Positions 15,468 to 21,965 of a DNA stretch of 29,428 nt are shown piece after piece; within the stretch, counting starts at the first letter, position 1; each line of letters begins with the position of its first letter. Location: the NCBI GenBank assembly GCA_002421645.1, contig DIST01000011.1:1-29428 (forward strand). The letters are read 5' to 3'. A program made the position numbers and the translations under genes. Under the pieces are notes generated by a model. That model saw nothing but the letters and a program-made list of their open reading frames with translations, ran no database searches and was not told the origin of the DNA. This DNA comes from Flavobacterium sp. UBA6203. GTDB lineage: Bacteria > Bacteroidota > Bacteroidia > Flavobacteriales > Flavobacteriaceae.

Positions 15468-16031
15468 TTATTGTCCGATGACTACTTTTGGGTAGCGGAT
15501 GATTTTATCACCTAATTTGTAACCTTTTTCAATTACATCTACAATTTTACCTTTCAAATCATCAGATGGTGCTGGAATTTGGGTAATTGCTTCTGCAAAA
15601 TCAGCATTAAAAGCATCTCCTGCTTTTATTTCCACTTCCTCTAAGCCTTTAGAAACAAGTGTTGATTTTAATTTATCATGAATCAATTGAACTCCAGTAA
15701 CTAAAGCTTCTTCTTCTGATTTAGAGATTTGAGCCCAAGCTCTATCAAAATCATCTAAAACAGGCAACATTGCTTGTAATACCTCTTGATTAGCAGTTTT
15801 GAATAAATCGATACGCTCTTTTGCAGTACGCTTTTTATAGTTTTCGAATTCGGCAAACAAACGCAAAAATCTGTCTTTTTCATCGGATAATTGTTCTTGT
15901 AATTGCTCTTCTAAAGTTTTTTCTGGTGGTGTTATCCCTTGATTTTCTGAAACATGTTCTCCCTGAACGTTTTCCTTCTCGATGTTTTCAGTAGTATCTT
16001 GACTCATATTTTTAAATATTTTTTTAAACAT
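15468..16031 (-). CDS. grpE: GrpE nucleotide exchange factor
   Basis: 187 residues. A variable acidic N-terminus is followed by the long coiled-coil helix (~40-95, LEEQLQEQLSDEKDRFLRLFAEFENYKKRTAKER). The four-helix part and C-terminal beta-wing carry the family signature KGYKLGDKIIRYPKVVIG. It dimerises and releases ADP from DnaK. The start at 16031 gives MFKKIFKNMSQD; an internal ATG at 16007 (MSQDTTENIEK) is also reasonable and would suit a promoter near 16055 equally well. dnaJ follows 60 bases downstream, so the pair is probably co-transcribed. The upstream sequence holds both a TAnnTTTG-type promoter and an overlapping sigma-54-like element. No CIRCE operator is seen. Confidence 0.95.
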   Translation of the reverse strand: MFKKIFKNMSQDTTENIEKENVQGEHVSENQGITPPEKTLEEQLQEQLSDEKDRFLRLFAEFENYKKRTAKERIDLFKTANQEVLQAMLPVLDDFDRAWAQISKSEEEALVTGVQLIHDKLKSTLVSKGLEEVEIKAGDAFNADFAEAITQIPAPSDDLKGKIVDVIEKGYKLGDKIIRYPKVVIGQ

Positions 16032-16052
16032 TTTTACTTTAGTAAATGTGAT

Positions 16053-16087
16053 TGCAAATGTATTGCCAAAAGTTGAAAAATGTCAAA
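16053..16087 (-). promoter_or_regulatory. grpE: overlapping Bacteroidetes-type and sigma-54-like promoters upstream of grpE
   Basis: On the minus strand TTTG (16087-16084), 21 bases, then TACATTTG (16062-16055) fits the flavobacterial TTG / TAnnTTTG promoter. The same stretch contains TTGGCAATACATTTGCA (16069-16053), which has GG-N10-GC and matches the sigma-54 -24/-12 consensus closely. Both predict a short leader before grpE. Confidence 0.5.
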
Positions 16088-16112
16088 TTGTCAGCAAATT
16101 TATTGAAATAAA

Positions 16113-16134
16113 AAAAGTAGCTAATGCTACTTTT
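16113..16134 (-). terminator. intrinsic terminator after the TIGR01777-type gene
   Basis: A 9-bp perfect stem (AAAAGTAGC / GCTACTTTT) with loop TAAT, flanked by an A-run that is a T-run on the minus strand. It lies about 20 bases past the stop at 16155 and just upstream of the grpE promoter. Confidence 0.8.
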
Positions 16135-16154
16135 ATAAGATGTTTGGTATATTT

Positions 16155-17060
16155 TTATTTAAATAAATCACTAAGTGCTTTATCAAGTGACGCAAATTTG
16201 AACTGATATTTCAAATCGAGTAATTTTCTACAACTTACATGTTGACTTGAAAACAGAATTTGATGCATTTCGCCTAACATTATTTTCATTACAAATTGGG
16301 GAATATTAGGTAGAAATAATGGTTTACTTAGAGTTTTAGCAATAGCTTTGGTTAATTCTGAATTTGTAACAGGATAAGGCGCAACTCCATTAAATATTCC
16401 TGAAAGCTGATTTTGAATCACAAAATGAAATATTCCCACCAAATCTTGAATATGAATCCAAGATTGATATTGCAATCCCGAACCAAAAGCTGCTCCAACT
16501 CCCATTTTGATTGGCTTCACCATTTCTTGTAGTGCACCGCCATTTTTTGCTAGCACTATACCTATTCTAATTTTAGCGACTTTAATATTCAGCTTTTCAA
16601 ATTGATTTACTTCCTCTTCCCATTGTTGCACTACATTCCCTAAAAAAGAATCATCAACTTTAGTATCGGATTCATGATAAATATAATTTAAATCGTTTGG
16701 ATAAATTCCAATAGCAGAAGCCGAAACAATTTGTTTTACTTGATGTGGATTTTTTTGAAGTGCATTGTAAAGTAATCGTGTAGAAAGTACTCTACTTTCA
16801 ATAATTTCCTGTTTGTAAGATGGAGTCCATTTTTTTGCAACACTTGCTCCAGCCAAATGAACTATAACTTCAACATCTGTTAAAGCGTTTATATCGAACT
16901 CTGAGTTTTTGGGATTCCAATAAAACCCCTTGTAATTATTTTGAGAAACTAACTTTGTTTTCGAAGTCGACAAATAATGAACTGTAAATCCATTTTGAAG
17001 TAATAAATTTACCAATTCTTGCCCAACTAACCCCGTAGCACCTGTAATTAAAACCGTCAT
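16155..17060 (-). CDS. TIGR01777 family NAD(P)-dependent epimerase/oxidoreductase
   Basis: 301 residues with an SDR fold. The nucleotide-binding glycine motif is at the very N-terminus (VLITGATGLVGQELV, ~3-17), followed by VIVHLAGASVAKKW, which is typical of the YfcH/TIGR01777 group. An SASAIGIYP segment carries the active-site region, and the C-terminal DUF1731 part runs from ~250 to the end (LPNIPQFVMKIMLGEMHQILFSSQHVSCRKL). The physiological substrate of this family is not established. It is probably a single-gene unit: a terminator follows it, and a repeat-rich gap of 187 bases separates it from the DUF4442 gene upstream. Confidence 0.9.
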   Translation of the reverse strand: MTVLITGATGLVGQELVNLLLQNGFTVHYLSTSKTKLVSQNNYKGFYWNPKNSEFDINALTDVEVIVHLAGASVAKKWTPSYKQEIIESRVLSTRLLYNALQKNPHQVKQIVSASAIGIYPNDLNYIYHESDTKVDDSFLGNVVQQWEEEVNQFEKLNIKVAKIRIGIVLAKNGGALQEMVKPIKMGVGAAFGSGLQYQSWIHIQDLVGIFHFVIQNQLSGIFNGVAPYPVTNSELTKAIAKTLSKPLFLPNIPQFVMKIMLGEMHQILFSSQHVSCRKLLDLKYQFKFASLDKALSDLFK

Positions 17061-17141
17061 TTTCTTTTTCTTTTTACCAAATTTACTTTAAAAAAATGAA
17101 TACTGTCAGTTAATTAACTTATGTTTAGGAATAGTTTTATG

Positions 17142-17248
17142 TTGGAAGTTGGGAGAAATAAAGTTATAACTTGTAATCTAAACACTAGACTCAAAACTAT
17201 TTACTCCAAACTCAAAATTCAAAAATCAAAATTCAAAAATCAAAATTC
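17142..17248. repeat. heptamer repeat tract with TCAAAAN units
   Basis: Direct units TTGGAAG and TTGGGAG (17142-17155) are followed, after a degenerate stretch, by units of opposite sense. From 17191 these are TCAAAAC, TATTTAC and TCCAAAC, then five near-identical TCAAAAT/TCAAAAA units (17212-17246). The array abuts the stop codon of the DUF4442 gene (TAG, 17250-17248). The near-perfect part can also be read as a 14-base tandem repeat, about 2.6 copies. Confidence 0.75.
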
Positions 17249-17703
17249 TAGCCTCTAACTTTAATAGTCCATTCGAATTGCATTTCGGAAACTTGTTCGC
17301 CCTTTTCATTTTTACCTATAGAAGTCAACCAAATAGTTTGTCCTTCGTTAGTATCAATTGCCTTTTGAATCGTTTCTTTTATTAAATTACCTTGATTACA
17401 TGTAAATTTAATTTTCCCTGTTGCTTTTTTTGTAAAGACGCTTTTATTTTGAGCTACTAACATTGATATACTTTTTCCACTTTGCTTGATTTGTAACATA
17501 ACCAAAGCTCCTGTAGTAAACTCGGCAGCCATAGCTTGCACAGCAAAATACATGGAGTTAAACGGATTCTGATTGAACCAGCGATGCTTTACCGTAACCG
17601 CACAAACTTCTGGCGAAATTGATTTTACTCTTACCCCACTCCAAAAAGCAGAAGGTAACTTAAAGAACATAAAAGCATTTAATTTTGAAGGTGTAAACTG
17701 CAT
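17248..17703 (-). CDS. DUF4442 family hotdog-fold protein
   Basis: 151 residues matching the DUF4442 family, which has a hotdog thioesterase-like fold. It shows the long central-helix region NPFNSMYFAVQAMAAEFTTGALVMLQI and the strands SISMLVAQNKSVFTKKATGKIKFTC. Related hotdog proteins act on acyl-CoA thioesters, but no activity is established for this family, so enzymatic function is an inference. The product is cytoplasmic, with no signal peptide. It is divergent from the PadR operon across a 232-base gap that carries the PadR-side promoter and dyad. Downstream, a heptamer repeat tract begins at its stop codon and no terminator hairpin is visible. Confidence 0.85.
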   Translation of the reverse strand: MQFTPSKLNAFMFFKLPSAFWSGVRVKSISPEVCAVTVKHRWFNQNPFNSMYFAVQAMAAEFTTGALVMLQIKQSGKSISMLVAQNKSVFTKKATGKIKFTCNQGNLIKETIQKAIDTNEGQTIWLTSIGKNEKGEQVSEMQFEWTIKVRG

Positions 17704-17787
17704 ATTCTATTGATTTTGTTGTAAAAATACAAAAAATACTATGCATTCCTACTATTTTTTTATTTGTTAAATTTTTGTTAAATATTA

Positions 17788-17808
17788 GTACTATGCGTAA
17801 CATAATAC
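17788..17808. promoter_or_regulatory. dyad, candidate PadR operator
   Basis: Arms GTACTATG (17788-17795) and CATAATAC (17801-17808) form an 8-base inverted repeat with one mismatch, separated by 5 bases. It sits 14 bases upstream of a TATCTTTG box, over the place where the upstream promoter element should be. It also lies upstream of a padR-type gene, the usual site for autorepression. Confidence 0.5.
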
Positions 17809-17821
17809 CTGTTTTTAGACT

Positions 17822-17829
17822 TATCTTTG
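17822..17829 (+). promoter_or_regulatory. -7 box of the PadR-PspC-GIN operon promoter
   Basis: TATCTTTG is a perfect match to the TAnnTTTG box of Flavobacterium promoters. No clear TTG is found ~19 bases upstream, where the dyad lies instead. The predicted leader is about 100 bases before the PadR start at 17936. Confidence 0.45.
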
Positions 17830-17935
17830 TATAAGAAAATAATAGGTAATCTAATTTTCAATCATCAAATCAATCACTGCGCAAGCAAAAAGAATCAAAA
17901 AATGAACAGTCTAATTAAAAAAAACAAGGGGAATT

Positions 17936-18265
17936 ATGAACATTGAAAACACTAAAGCACAAATGCGAAAAGGTGTTTTGGAATTCTGTATCTTATCTGT
18001 CTTAAAAGAAAAAGATGCCTACACTTCCGAAATACTAGATACGCTAAAAAATGCTAAATTACTAGTGGTGGAAGGCACGGTCTACCCACTACTAACAAGG
18101 CTAAAAAACGATGGATTGTTAAATTATCGTTGGGAAGAATCAACATCGGGACCACCAAGAAAATATTACGGTTTAACCGATGAAGGAAAAGAATTTTTAC
18201 AAGAATTAAATGGCACCTGGAAAGAATTATCAGATGCAGTAAACATAATAACAAGTCAAAACTAA
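17936..18265 (+). CDS. PadR family transcriptional regulator
   Basis: 109 residues. The winged helix-turn-helix is seen in QMRKGVLEFCILSVLKEKDAYTSEILDTL followed by VVEGTVYPLLTRLKNDGLLNYRWEES and GPPRKYYGLTDEGKEFL, the standard PadR signature including the YYxLTxxG wing. The product is short and lacks the longer C-terminal dimerisation helix of large PadR proteins, as in PadR subfamily 2. It leads an operon: the PspC gene starts 5 bases after its stop. PadR proteins usually repress their own operon, and a dyad at 17788-17808 is a candidate site. The inducing signal is unknown; being co-encoded with envelope proteins suggests an envelope cue. Confidence 0.94.
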   Translation: MNIENTKAQMRKGVLEFCILSVLKEKDAYTSEILDTLKNAKLLVVEGTVYPLLTRLKNDGLLNYRWEESTSGPPRKYYGLTDEGKEFLQELNGTWKELSDAVNIITSQN

Positions 18266-18270
18266 AGGTC

Positions 18271-20064
18271 ATGAACAAAACAATAAGTATAAATTTAGGA
18301 GGTTTTTTCTTTCACATTGATGAAGATGCCTATCAAAAATTATCGCGTTATTTTGATGCGGTGAAACGTTCACTTTCGCCTGATGGAAGAGACGAAATCA
18401 TGAAAGATATAGAAAGTCGTATAGCCGAACTTTTTCAAGAGCGATTAAAAAACGACAAACAAGTTGTAGGATTATCTGAAATTGAAGAAGTAATCTCTAT
18501 CATGGGACAACCAGAAGATTATAAAATTGATGACGAGAAATCAACATATCAATCTAGCTCTTCTTCTTCAACTAATTTCTATTATCCAACAAAAAGATTG
18601 TATCGTGATAAAGAAAATGGAATGCTTGGTGGTGTAATGGCTGGTTTAGGTCACTACTTAGGAATAGATACTTTATGGTTACGCATCATAATGGTGATTT
18701 TATTCTTTGGCTTTGGTACTGGTTTATTTGTTTACATCGTATTATGGATTTTAGTTCCAGAAGCGGTTACAACAACTCAGAAACTAGAAATGAGAGGAGA
18801 ACCGATAACCATTTCAAACATCGAAAAAAAAGTAAAGGAAGGTTTTGACGATATTGCTTCAAAGTTTAGTAATATCGACCATGAAAAAATCACTAATTCA
18901 GCAAAATCGGGTGCTACAAGAATAGGGTCTACTATAGAAGAAGTTATTGCAACAATTTTTAAGGTATTTGCTAAGTTAGTTGGATCTTTCATCATCTTTT
19001 TCTCAGGAATAGCTTTAATAGCAATTGTTATTACTAGCATTATTATGATATTTTCATCTACAATGCCTGATAATTACATATTAAATAATATTCAAACTCC
19101 CATTGGATTAGAAACTCCACTATGGGCTCAAGGATTATTACTTTTATTAGGATTTGGCATTCCGTTATTTTTCTTATTGATGTTAGGATTAAAATTAATG
19201 GTTAACAACTTAAGATCTCTAGGAAACTATGTAAAATACAGTTTATTAGCTGTTTGGCTAATAGCAGTTGGAATAATCATATCATTAGGAATTAACGAAG
19301 CTTCTCAATTAGCATTTGAAGGAAAATCGGTTCAAAAAGAAGTTATTACGATTGCTCCAACAGATACTTTAAAAATCAAATTTAAGAATAATGATTTTTA
19401 TTCAAAAAGCATATATAGAGATCATGATTTCAAAATAACGCAAGATGAAGGCGACAACGAAATTATATATTCGAATAATGTTTCTATCGAAATTAAGTAT
19501 ACTGATGAAGCAACTTCATACATGCTTATTGAAAAATTAGCCAATGGAAAATCAACATCACAAGCTAAGAAAAGAGCTGAGAAAATCAAATACAATTACA
19601 AAATTGAAGGAAACACCATCATTTTAGATAATTATTTGTTAACTGCTGTAGAAAACAAATTCAGAGGTCAAGAAGTAGAAATCTATTTGTACTTGCCAAA
19701 AGGAACTATCTTCCAAACCGACGAAAGTTATGGTAACTACGATAGAAGCGATTACGACTTTTTTGATGAAAATGAATACGATACTAAAAATCCCGTTTTC
19801 CAAGTAGATTCAGACAAAATTAAATGCTTAAACTGTTCAGAATCTGAAAGCAACAATGATTTAAGCATTGAAATTGAAACGGAAGATACATCTGCTTCTA
19901 TTTACTATGATGAAAATGGTGTTTTAGTAAAAAAAGTGGTCAACAAAGAAGAAAATGGTGTAGTAAAAAGTACCGAAGAAAGAATAACTGCCACAAAAAA
20001 AGTGAAATTAGATAGTATTAAAAAAGAGGTTATAAACGAAATGAATAACTCTAAAAAGAAATAA
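18271..20064 (+). CDS. PspC-domain membrane protein
   Basis: 597 residues. The N-terminal ~90 residues form a conserved cytoplasmic segment (MNKTISINLGGFFFHIDEDAYQKL... IMGQPEDY). The PspC domain follows at ~110-165 (LYRDKENGMLGGVMAGLGHYLGID, then a helix to LWILVPEA). Three further membrane helices lie at ~228-258, ~283-308 and ~323-343. The C-terminal ~250 residues are probably extracytoplasmic and rich in acidic and beta-type sequence, with one Cys pair (CLNC). PspC domains take part in the phage-shock response at the inner membrane. Here there is no PspA or PspF, so a different PadR-linked response is likely. The gene sits 5 bases after padR and 2 bases before the GIN lipoprotein gene, clearly one operon. 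Confidence 0.92.
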   Translation: MNKTISINLGGFFFHIDEDAYQKLSRYFDAVKRSLSPDGRDEIMKDIESRIAELFQERLKNDKQVVGLSEIEEVISIMGQPEDYKIDDEKSTYQSSSSSSTNFYYPTKRLYRDKENGMLGGVMAGLGHYLGIDTLWLRIIMVILFFGFGTGLFVYIVLWILVPEAVTTTQKLEMRGEPITISNIEKKVKEGFDDIASKFSNIDHEKITNSAKSGATRIGSTIEEVIATIFKVFAKLVGSFIIFFSGIALIAIVITSIIMIFSSTMPDNYILNNIQTPIGLETPLWAQGLLLLLGFGIPLFFLLMLGLKLMVNNLRSLGNYVKYSLLAVWLIAVGIIISLGINEASQLAFEGKSVQKEVITIAPTDTLKIKFKNNDFYSKSIYRDHDFKITQDEGDNEIIYSNNVSIEIKYTDEATSYMLIEKLANGKSTSQAKKRAEKIKYNYKIEGNTIILDNYLLTAVENKFRGQEVEIYLYLPKGTIFQTDESYGNYDRSDYDFFDENEYDTKNPVFQVDSDKIKCLNCSESESNNDLSIEIETEDTSASIYYDENGVLVKKVVNKEENGVVKSTEERITATKKVKLDSIKKEVINEMNNSKKK

Positions 20065-20066
20065 AT

Positions 20067-20792
20067 ATGAAGACAACATTCAAATTAATTATTCTCTTAC
20101 TCACATTATCATTAACCTCATGTAATGGCAATTTGAATTTAATTGACGGCATTGAAGGAAGCGGAAATGTAATCACTGAAAAAAGAAACATAGAACCTCC
20201 TTTTACAAAAATTCAGGCAAGTACAGGCGTTGAAGTAGTTCTAGAACAAGGGGCTCCATCTGAAATAGAAGTAGAAGTGGATGATAATTTAATGAAATAC
20301 ATCGTTACTAAAGTTGAAAACGGAACTTTAATTGTAAAAATTGATGGAAACATTAATACTATGGAAAATGCTATTATCCATGTAAAAAACAAAACAATTG
20401 AAGGCTTAGAATCTTCGAGTGGTGCGAGCATAAAAACAATAAATAAGTTAAGTGGAACAAACCTAATATTAAAAACTAGTAGTGGAAGCGTAATTCAAGC
20501 CGACTTAGAGTTCGAAAAAGTAAGTTGTGAATCCACAAGTGGAAGTGAAATTAAAGTAAGTGGAAAAACATTAACTTTGAATACTAAATCATCTAGCGGA
20601 AGTGATATTGAAGCGCAAGATTTAGCAGCTAACGAAATATTTGCACAATCAACAAGTGGAAGCAACACAACCGTAAATCCAATTGTATTACTAAATGCAA
20701 AAGCTTCAAGCGGAAGTTCTATCGACTACGTTAAAGAACCAAAAAAAGTAGTAAAAGAAGAAACTTCTGGAGGAAGTGTGAGCTTTAACTAA
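20067..20792 (+). CDS. head GIN (DUF2807) lipoprotein with a SSGS-repeat solenoid
   Basis: 241 residues. The signal peptide ends in a lipobox (LTLSLTSC), with lipid-modified Cys at ~19. The head GIN domain starts at GSGNVITEKRNIEPPFTKIQASTGVEVVLEQG, matching DUF2807. From ~115 to the end a motif (S/T)SG(G/A)S recurs about seven times at roughly 18-20-residue intervals (SSGAS, SSGSV, TSGSE, SSGSD, TSGSN, SSGSS, SGGSV), consistent with a right-handed beta-solenoid. The residues after the Cys (NGNLN) do not show an acidic surface-export signal, so periplasmic attachment is more likely. Function is unknown; co-transcription with PspC and PadR implies an envelope role. Confidence 0.92.
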   Translation: MKTTFKLIILLLTLSLTSCNGNLNLIDGIEGSGNVITEKRNIEPPFTKIQASTGVEVVLEQGAPSEIEVEVDDNLMKYIVTKVENGTLIVKIDGNINTMENAIIHVKNKTIEGLESSSGASIKTINKLSGTNLILKTSSGSVIQADLEFEKVSCESTSGSEIKVSGKTLTLNTKSSSGSDIEAQDLAANEIFAQSTSGSNTTVNPIVLLNAKASSGSSIDYVKEPKKVVKEETSGGSVSFN

Positions 20793-20874
20793 TTAACAAA
20801 TAATTAGTATATAATTAACAGCTTTATTTTAAGCATTTTATAATTTTACGTAAACAAACTAAAATTCAACTTTC

Positions 20875-20949
20875 ATGATTAAGCTAATTATACAAGTCGT
20901 AGAATTTGTTTTTACTTTGATAGTAAACCTTATCGAATCCATCATATAA
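20875..20949 (+). CDS. possible 24-residue hydrophobic peptide
   Basis: An ATG at 20875 opens a 24-codon frame ending in TAA at 20947-20949. The product (MIKLIIQVVEFVFTLI...) is almost entirely hydrophobic, with single charges at K3, E10 and E21. It looks like a short membrane-spanning or amphipathic helix, as in bacterial small membrane proteins and type I toxin peptides. It is followed directly by a terminator hairpin (20954-20979), and a TAATTTTA box lies at 20841-20848, so it could be its own ~130-base transcript. Coding is not proven: so short a frame can occur by chance in AT-rich DNA. Confidence 0.4.
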   Translation: MIKLIIQVVEFVFTLIVNLIESII

Positions 20950-20953
20950 AATT

Positions 20954-20979
20954 AAAGCATCAGCTAAAACTGGTGCTTT
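20954..20979 (+). terminator. intrinsic terminator after the small peptide frame / PspC-GIN operon
   Basis: A 10-bp stem with one G-T pair (AAAGCATCAG / CTGGTGCTTT) and a 6-base loop, running into a T-rich tail on the plus strand. It ends either the padR operon transcript or a short transcript carrying the 24-codon frame. Confidence 0.8.
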
Positions 20980-21049
20980 TTTATTTACTAAATTTCATAA
21001 AGATTGAACTTCTGATCTTAAAAAAATGAAATTTGGAACAAATTTTGTG

Positions 21050-21057
21050 TATGTTTG
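21050..21057 (+). promoter_or_regulatory. -7 box of the second GIN gene
   Basis: TATGTTTG matches TAnnTTTG exactly and lies 20 bases before the start at 21078. A TTTG at 21032-21035 is only 14 bases upstream, closer than usual. A leader of about 14 bases is predicted. Confidence 0.45.
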
Positions 21058-21077
21058 TGATATCAAATCATCATAAA

Positions 21078-21908
21078 ATGACAAAAAAAATAGTATTACT
21101 TTTTACTTTTTTATTTCTTACTACAATTGTTGTAGCACAAAAAAAAGAAAAAATAAAAGGATCAAAAATTGTAACGGTTTCTGTAAAAGAAATTCCCTCT
21201 TTTGAAAATATTGAAATTAACGACAATTTTGAGGTTTTCTTAGTAAAATCAGAAAAACCTTCTTTAGAAATTGAGGCTGATGATAACCTTCATGAAATCA
21301 TCAACTTTGAAGTGGCTGGTGGAACATTAAGAGTTTCTTCTTTAAGAGAAGCAATTGGTGCCAAAAAATTTGCCATCCGAATCAATTATACTTCCGAATT
21401 AAAACTAATCACTGCTAAAAACGAAAGCTCAATTAAAGCTTTAGCTGATTTAGAATTGGAAAATATTACTATTAAAAACTACGATTATTCCAAATCTTTC
21501 CTTAACGTGAAAGCAAATTACTTTGCTTTAGTTTTAAACGATAAGTCAGAAGCTGAAATTAACGTCAAAGCTGAAAACACTTCCTTGGAATTAAGTAAAA
21601 ATGCAGAATTGAAAGCTTTACTCACTTCTCCAGAACTTAAATTGGATATGTATCAAAAAAGTAAAGCTATAATTGAAGGAAATACCAAAAGCGCAAAGAT
21701 TAGACTTGACAATAGTGCAGAATTAAAATCTAAAAAATTCACAATTGCAAACTTAATTTTAACCATTGAAAATTATGCGAAATGCGAAATTAATGTTTCT
21801 AATAATTTTGAATTAGAAGCCTCAGGAAAAACTGAAATCGAATTATTTGGTGAACCTAAAATTGAAATCAAGAAATTCACTAATAACACTACTTTGTTTA
21901 AAAAATAA
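21078..21908 (+). CDS. secreted GIN-domain (DUF2807) protein
   Basis: I start at the ATG at 21078, giving 276 residues with a clean signal peptide (MTKKIVLLFTFLFLTTIVVAQ). An in-frame ATG 45 bases earlier would precede the signal with unrelated residues and overlap the promoter box. The head GIN-type fold is seen in VTVSVKEIPSFENIEINDNFEVFLVKSEKPSLEIEADDNLHEIINFEV, followed by repeated short beta segments ending ELFGEPKIEIKKF, consistent with a solenoid. It has no lipobox Cys, so it is probably soluble in the periplasm or secreted. It is a paralogue of the lipoprotein encoded upstream, but a terminator and its own -7 box suggest separate transcription. A strong hairpin follows the stop. Confidence 0.88.
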   Translation: MTKKIVLLFTFLFLTTIVVAQKKEKIKGSKIVTVSVKEIPSFENIEINDNFEVFLVKSEKPSLEIEADDNLHEIINFEVAGGTLRVSSLREAIGAKKFAIRINYTSELKLITAKNESSIKALADLELENITIKNYDYSKSFLNVKANYFALVLNDKSEAEINVKAENTSLELSKNAELKALLTSPELKLDMYQKSKAIIEGNTKSAKIRLDNSAELKSKKFTIANLILTIENYAKCEINVSNNFELEASGKTEIELFGEPKIEIKKFTNNTTLFKK

Positions 21909-21912
21909 TTGC

Positions 21913-21953
21913 AAAAGCACAAGGGATAGAAAAATTCTATCCCTTGTGCTTTT
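21913..21953. terminator. bidirectional terminator between the GIN gene and the aconitase gene
   Basis: A 19-bp perfect stem (AAAAGCACAAGGGATAGAA with its complement) and a 3-base loop, with a T-run on the plus strand and a weaker one on the minus strand. It sits between two convergent genes and can end both transcripts. Confidence 0.9.
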
Positions 21954-21965
21954 TTATAAAATTAA

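Noticed and set aside
16032..16110. CIRCE heat-shock operator upstream of grpE
   Set aside because: No TTAGCACTC-N9-GAGTGCTAA inverted repeat is present.
17212..17248. CRISPR-like array
   Set aside because: Units are 7 or 14 bases without spacers; it is a simple tandem heptamer array.
18054..18278. 74-codon antisense frame opposite padR
   Set aside because: It is opposite a conserved regulator gene, with no supporting features.
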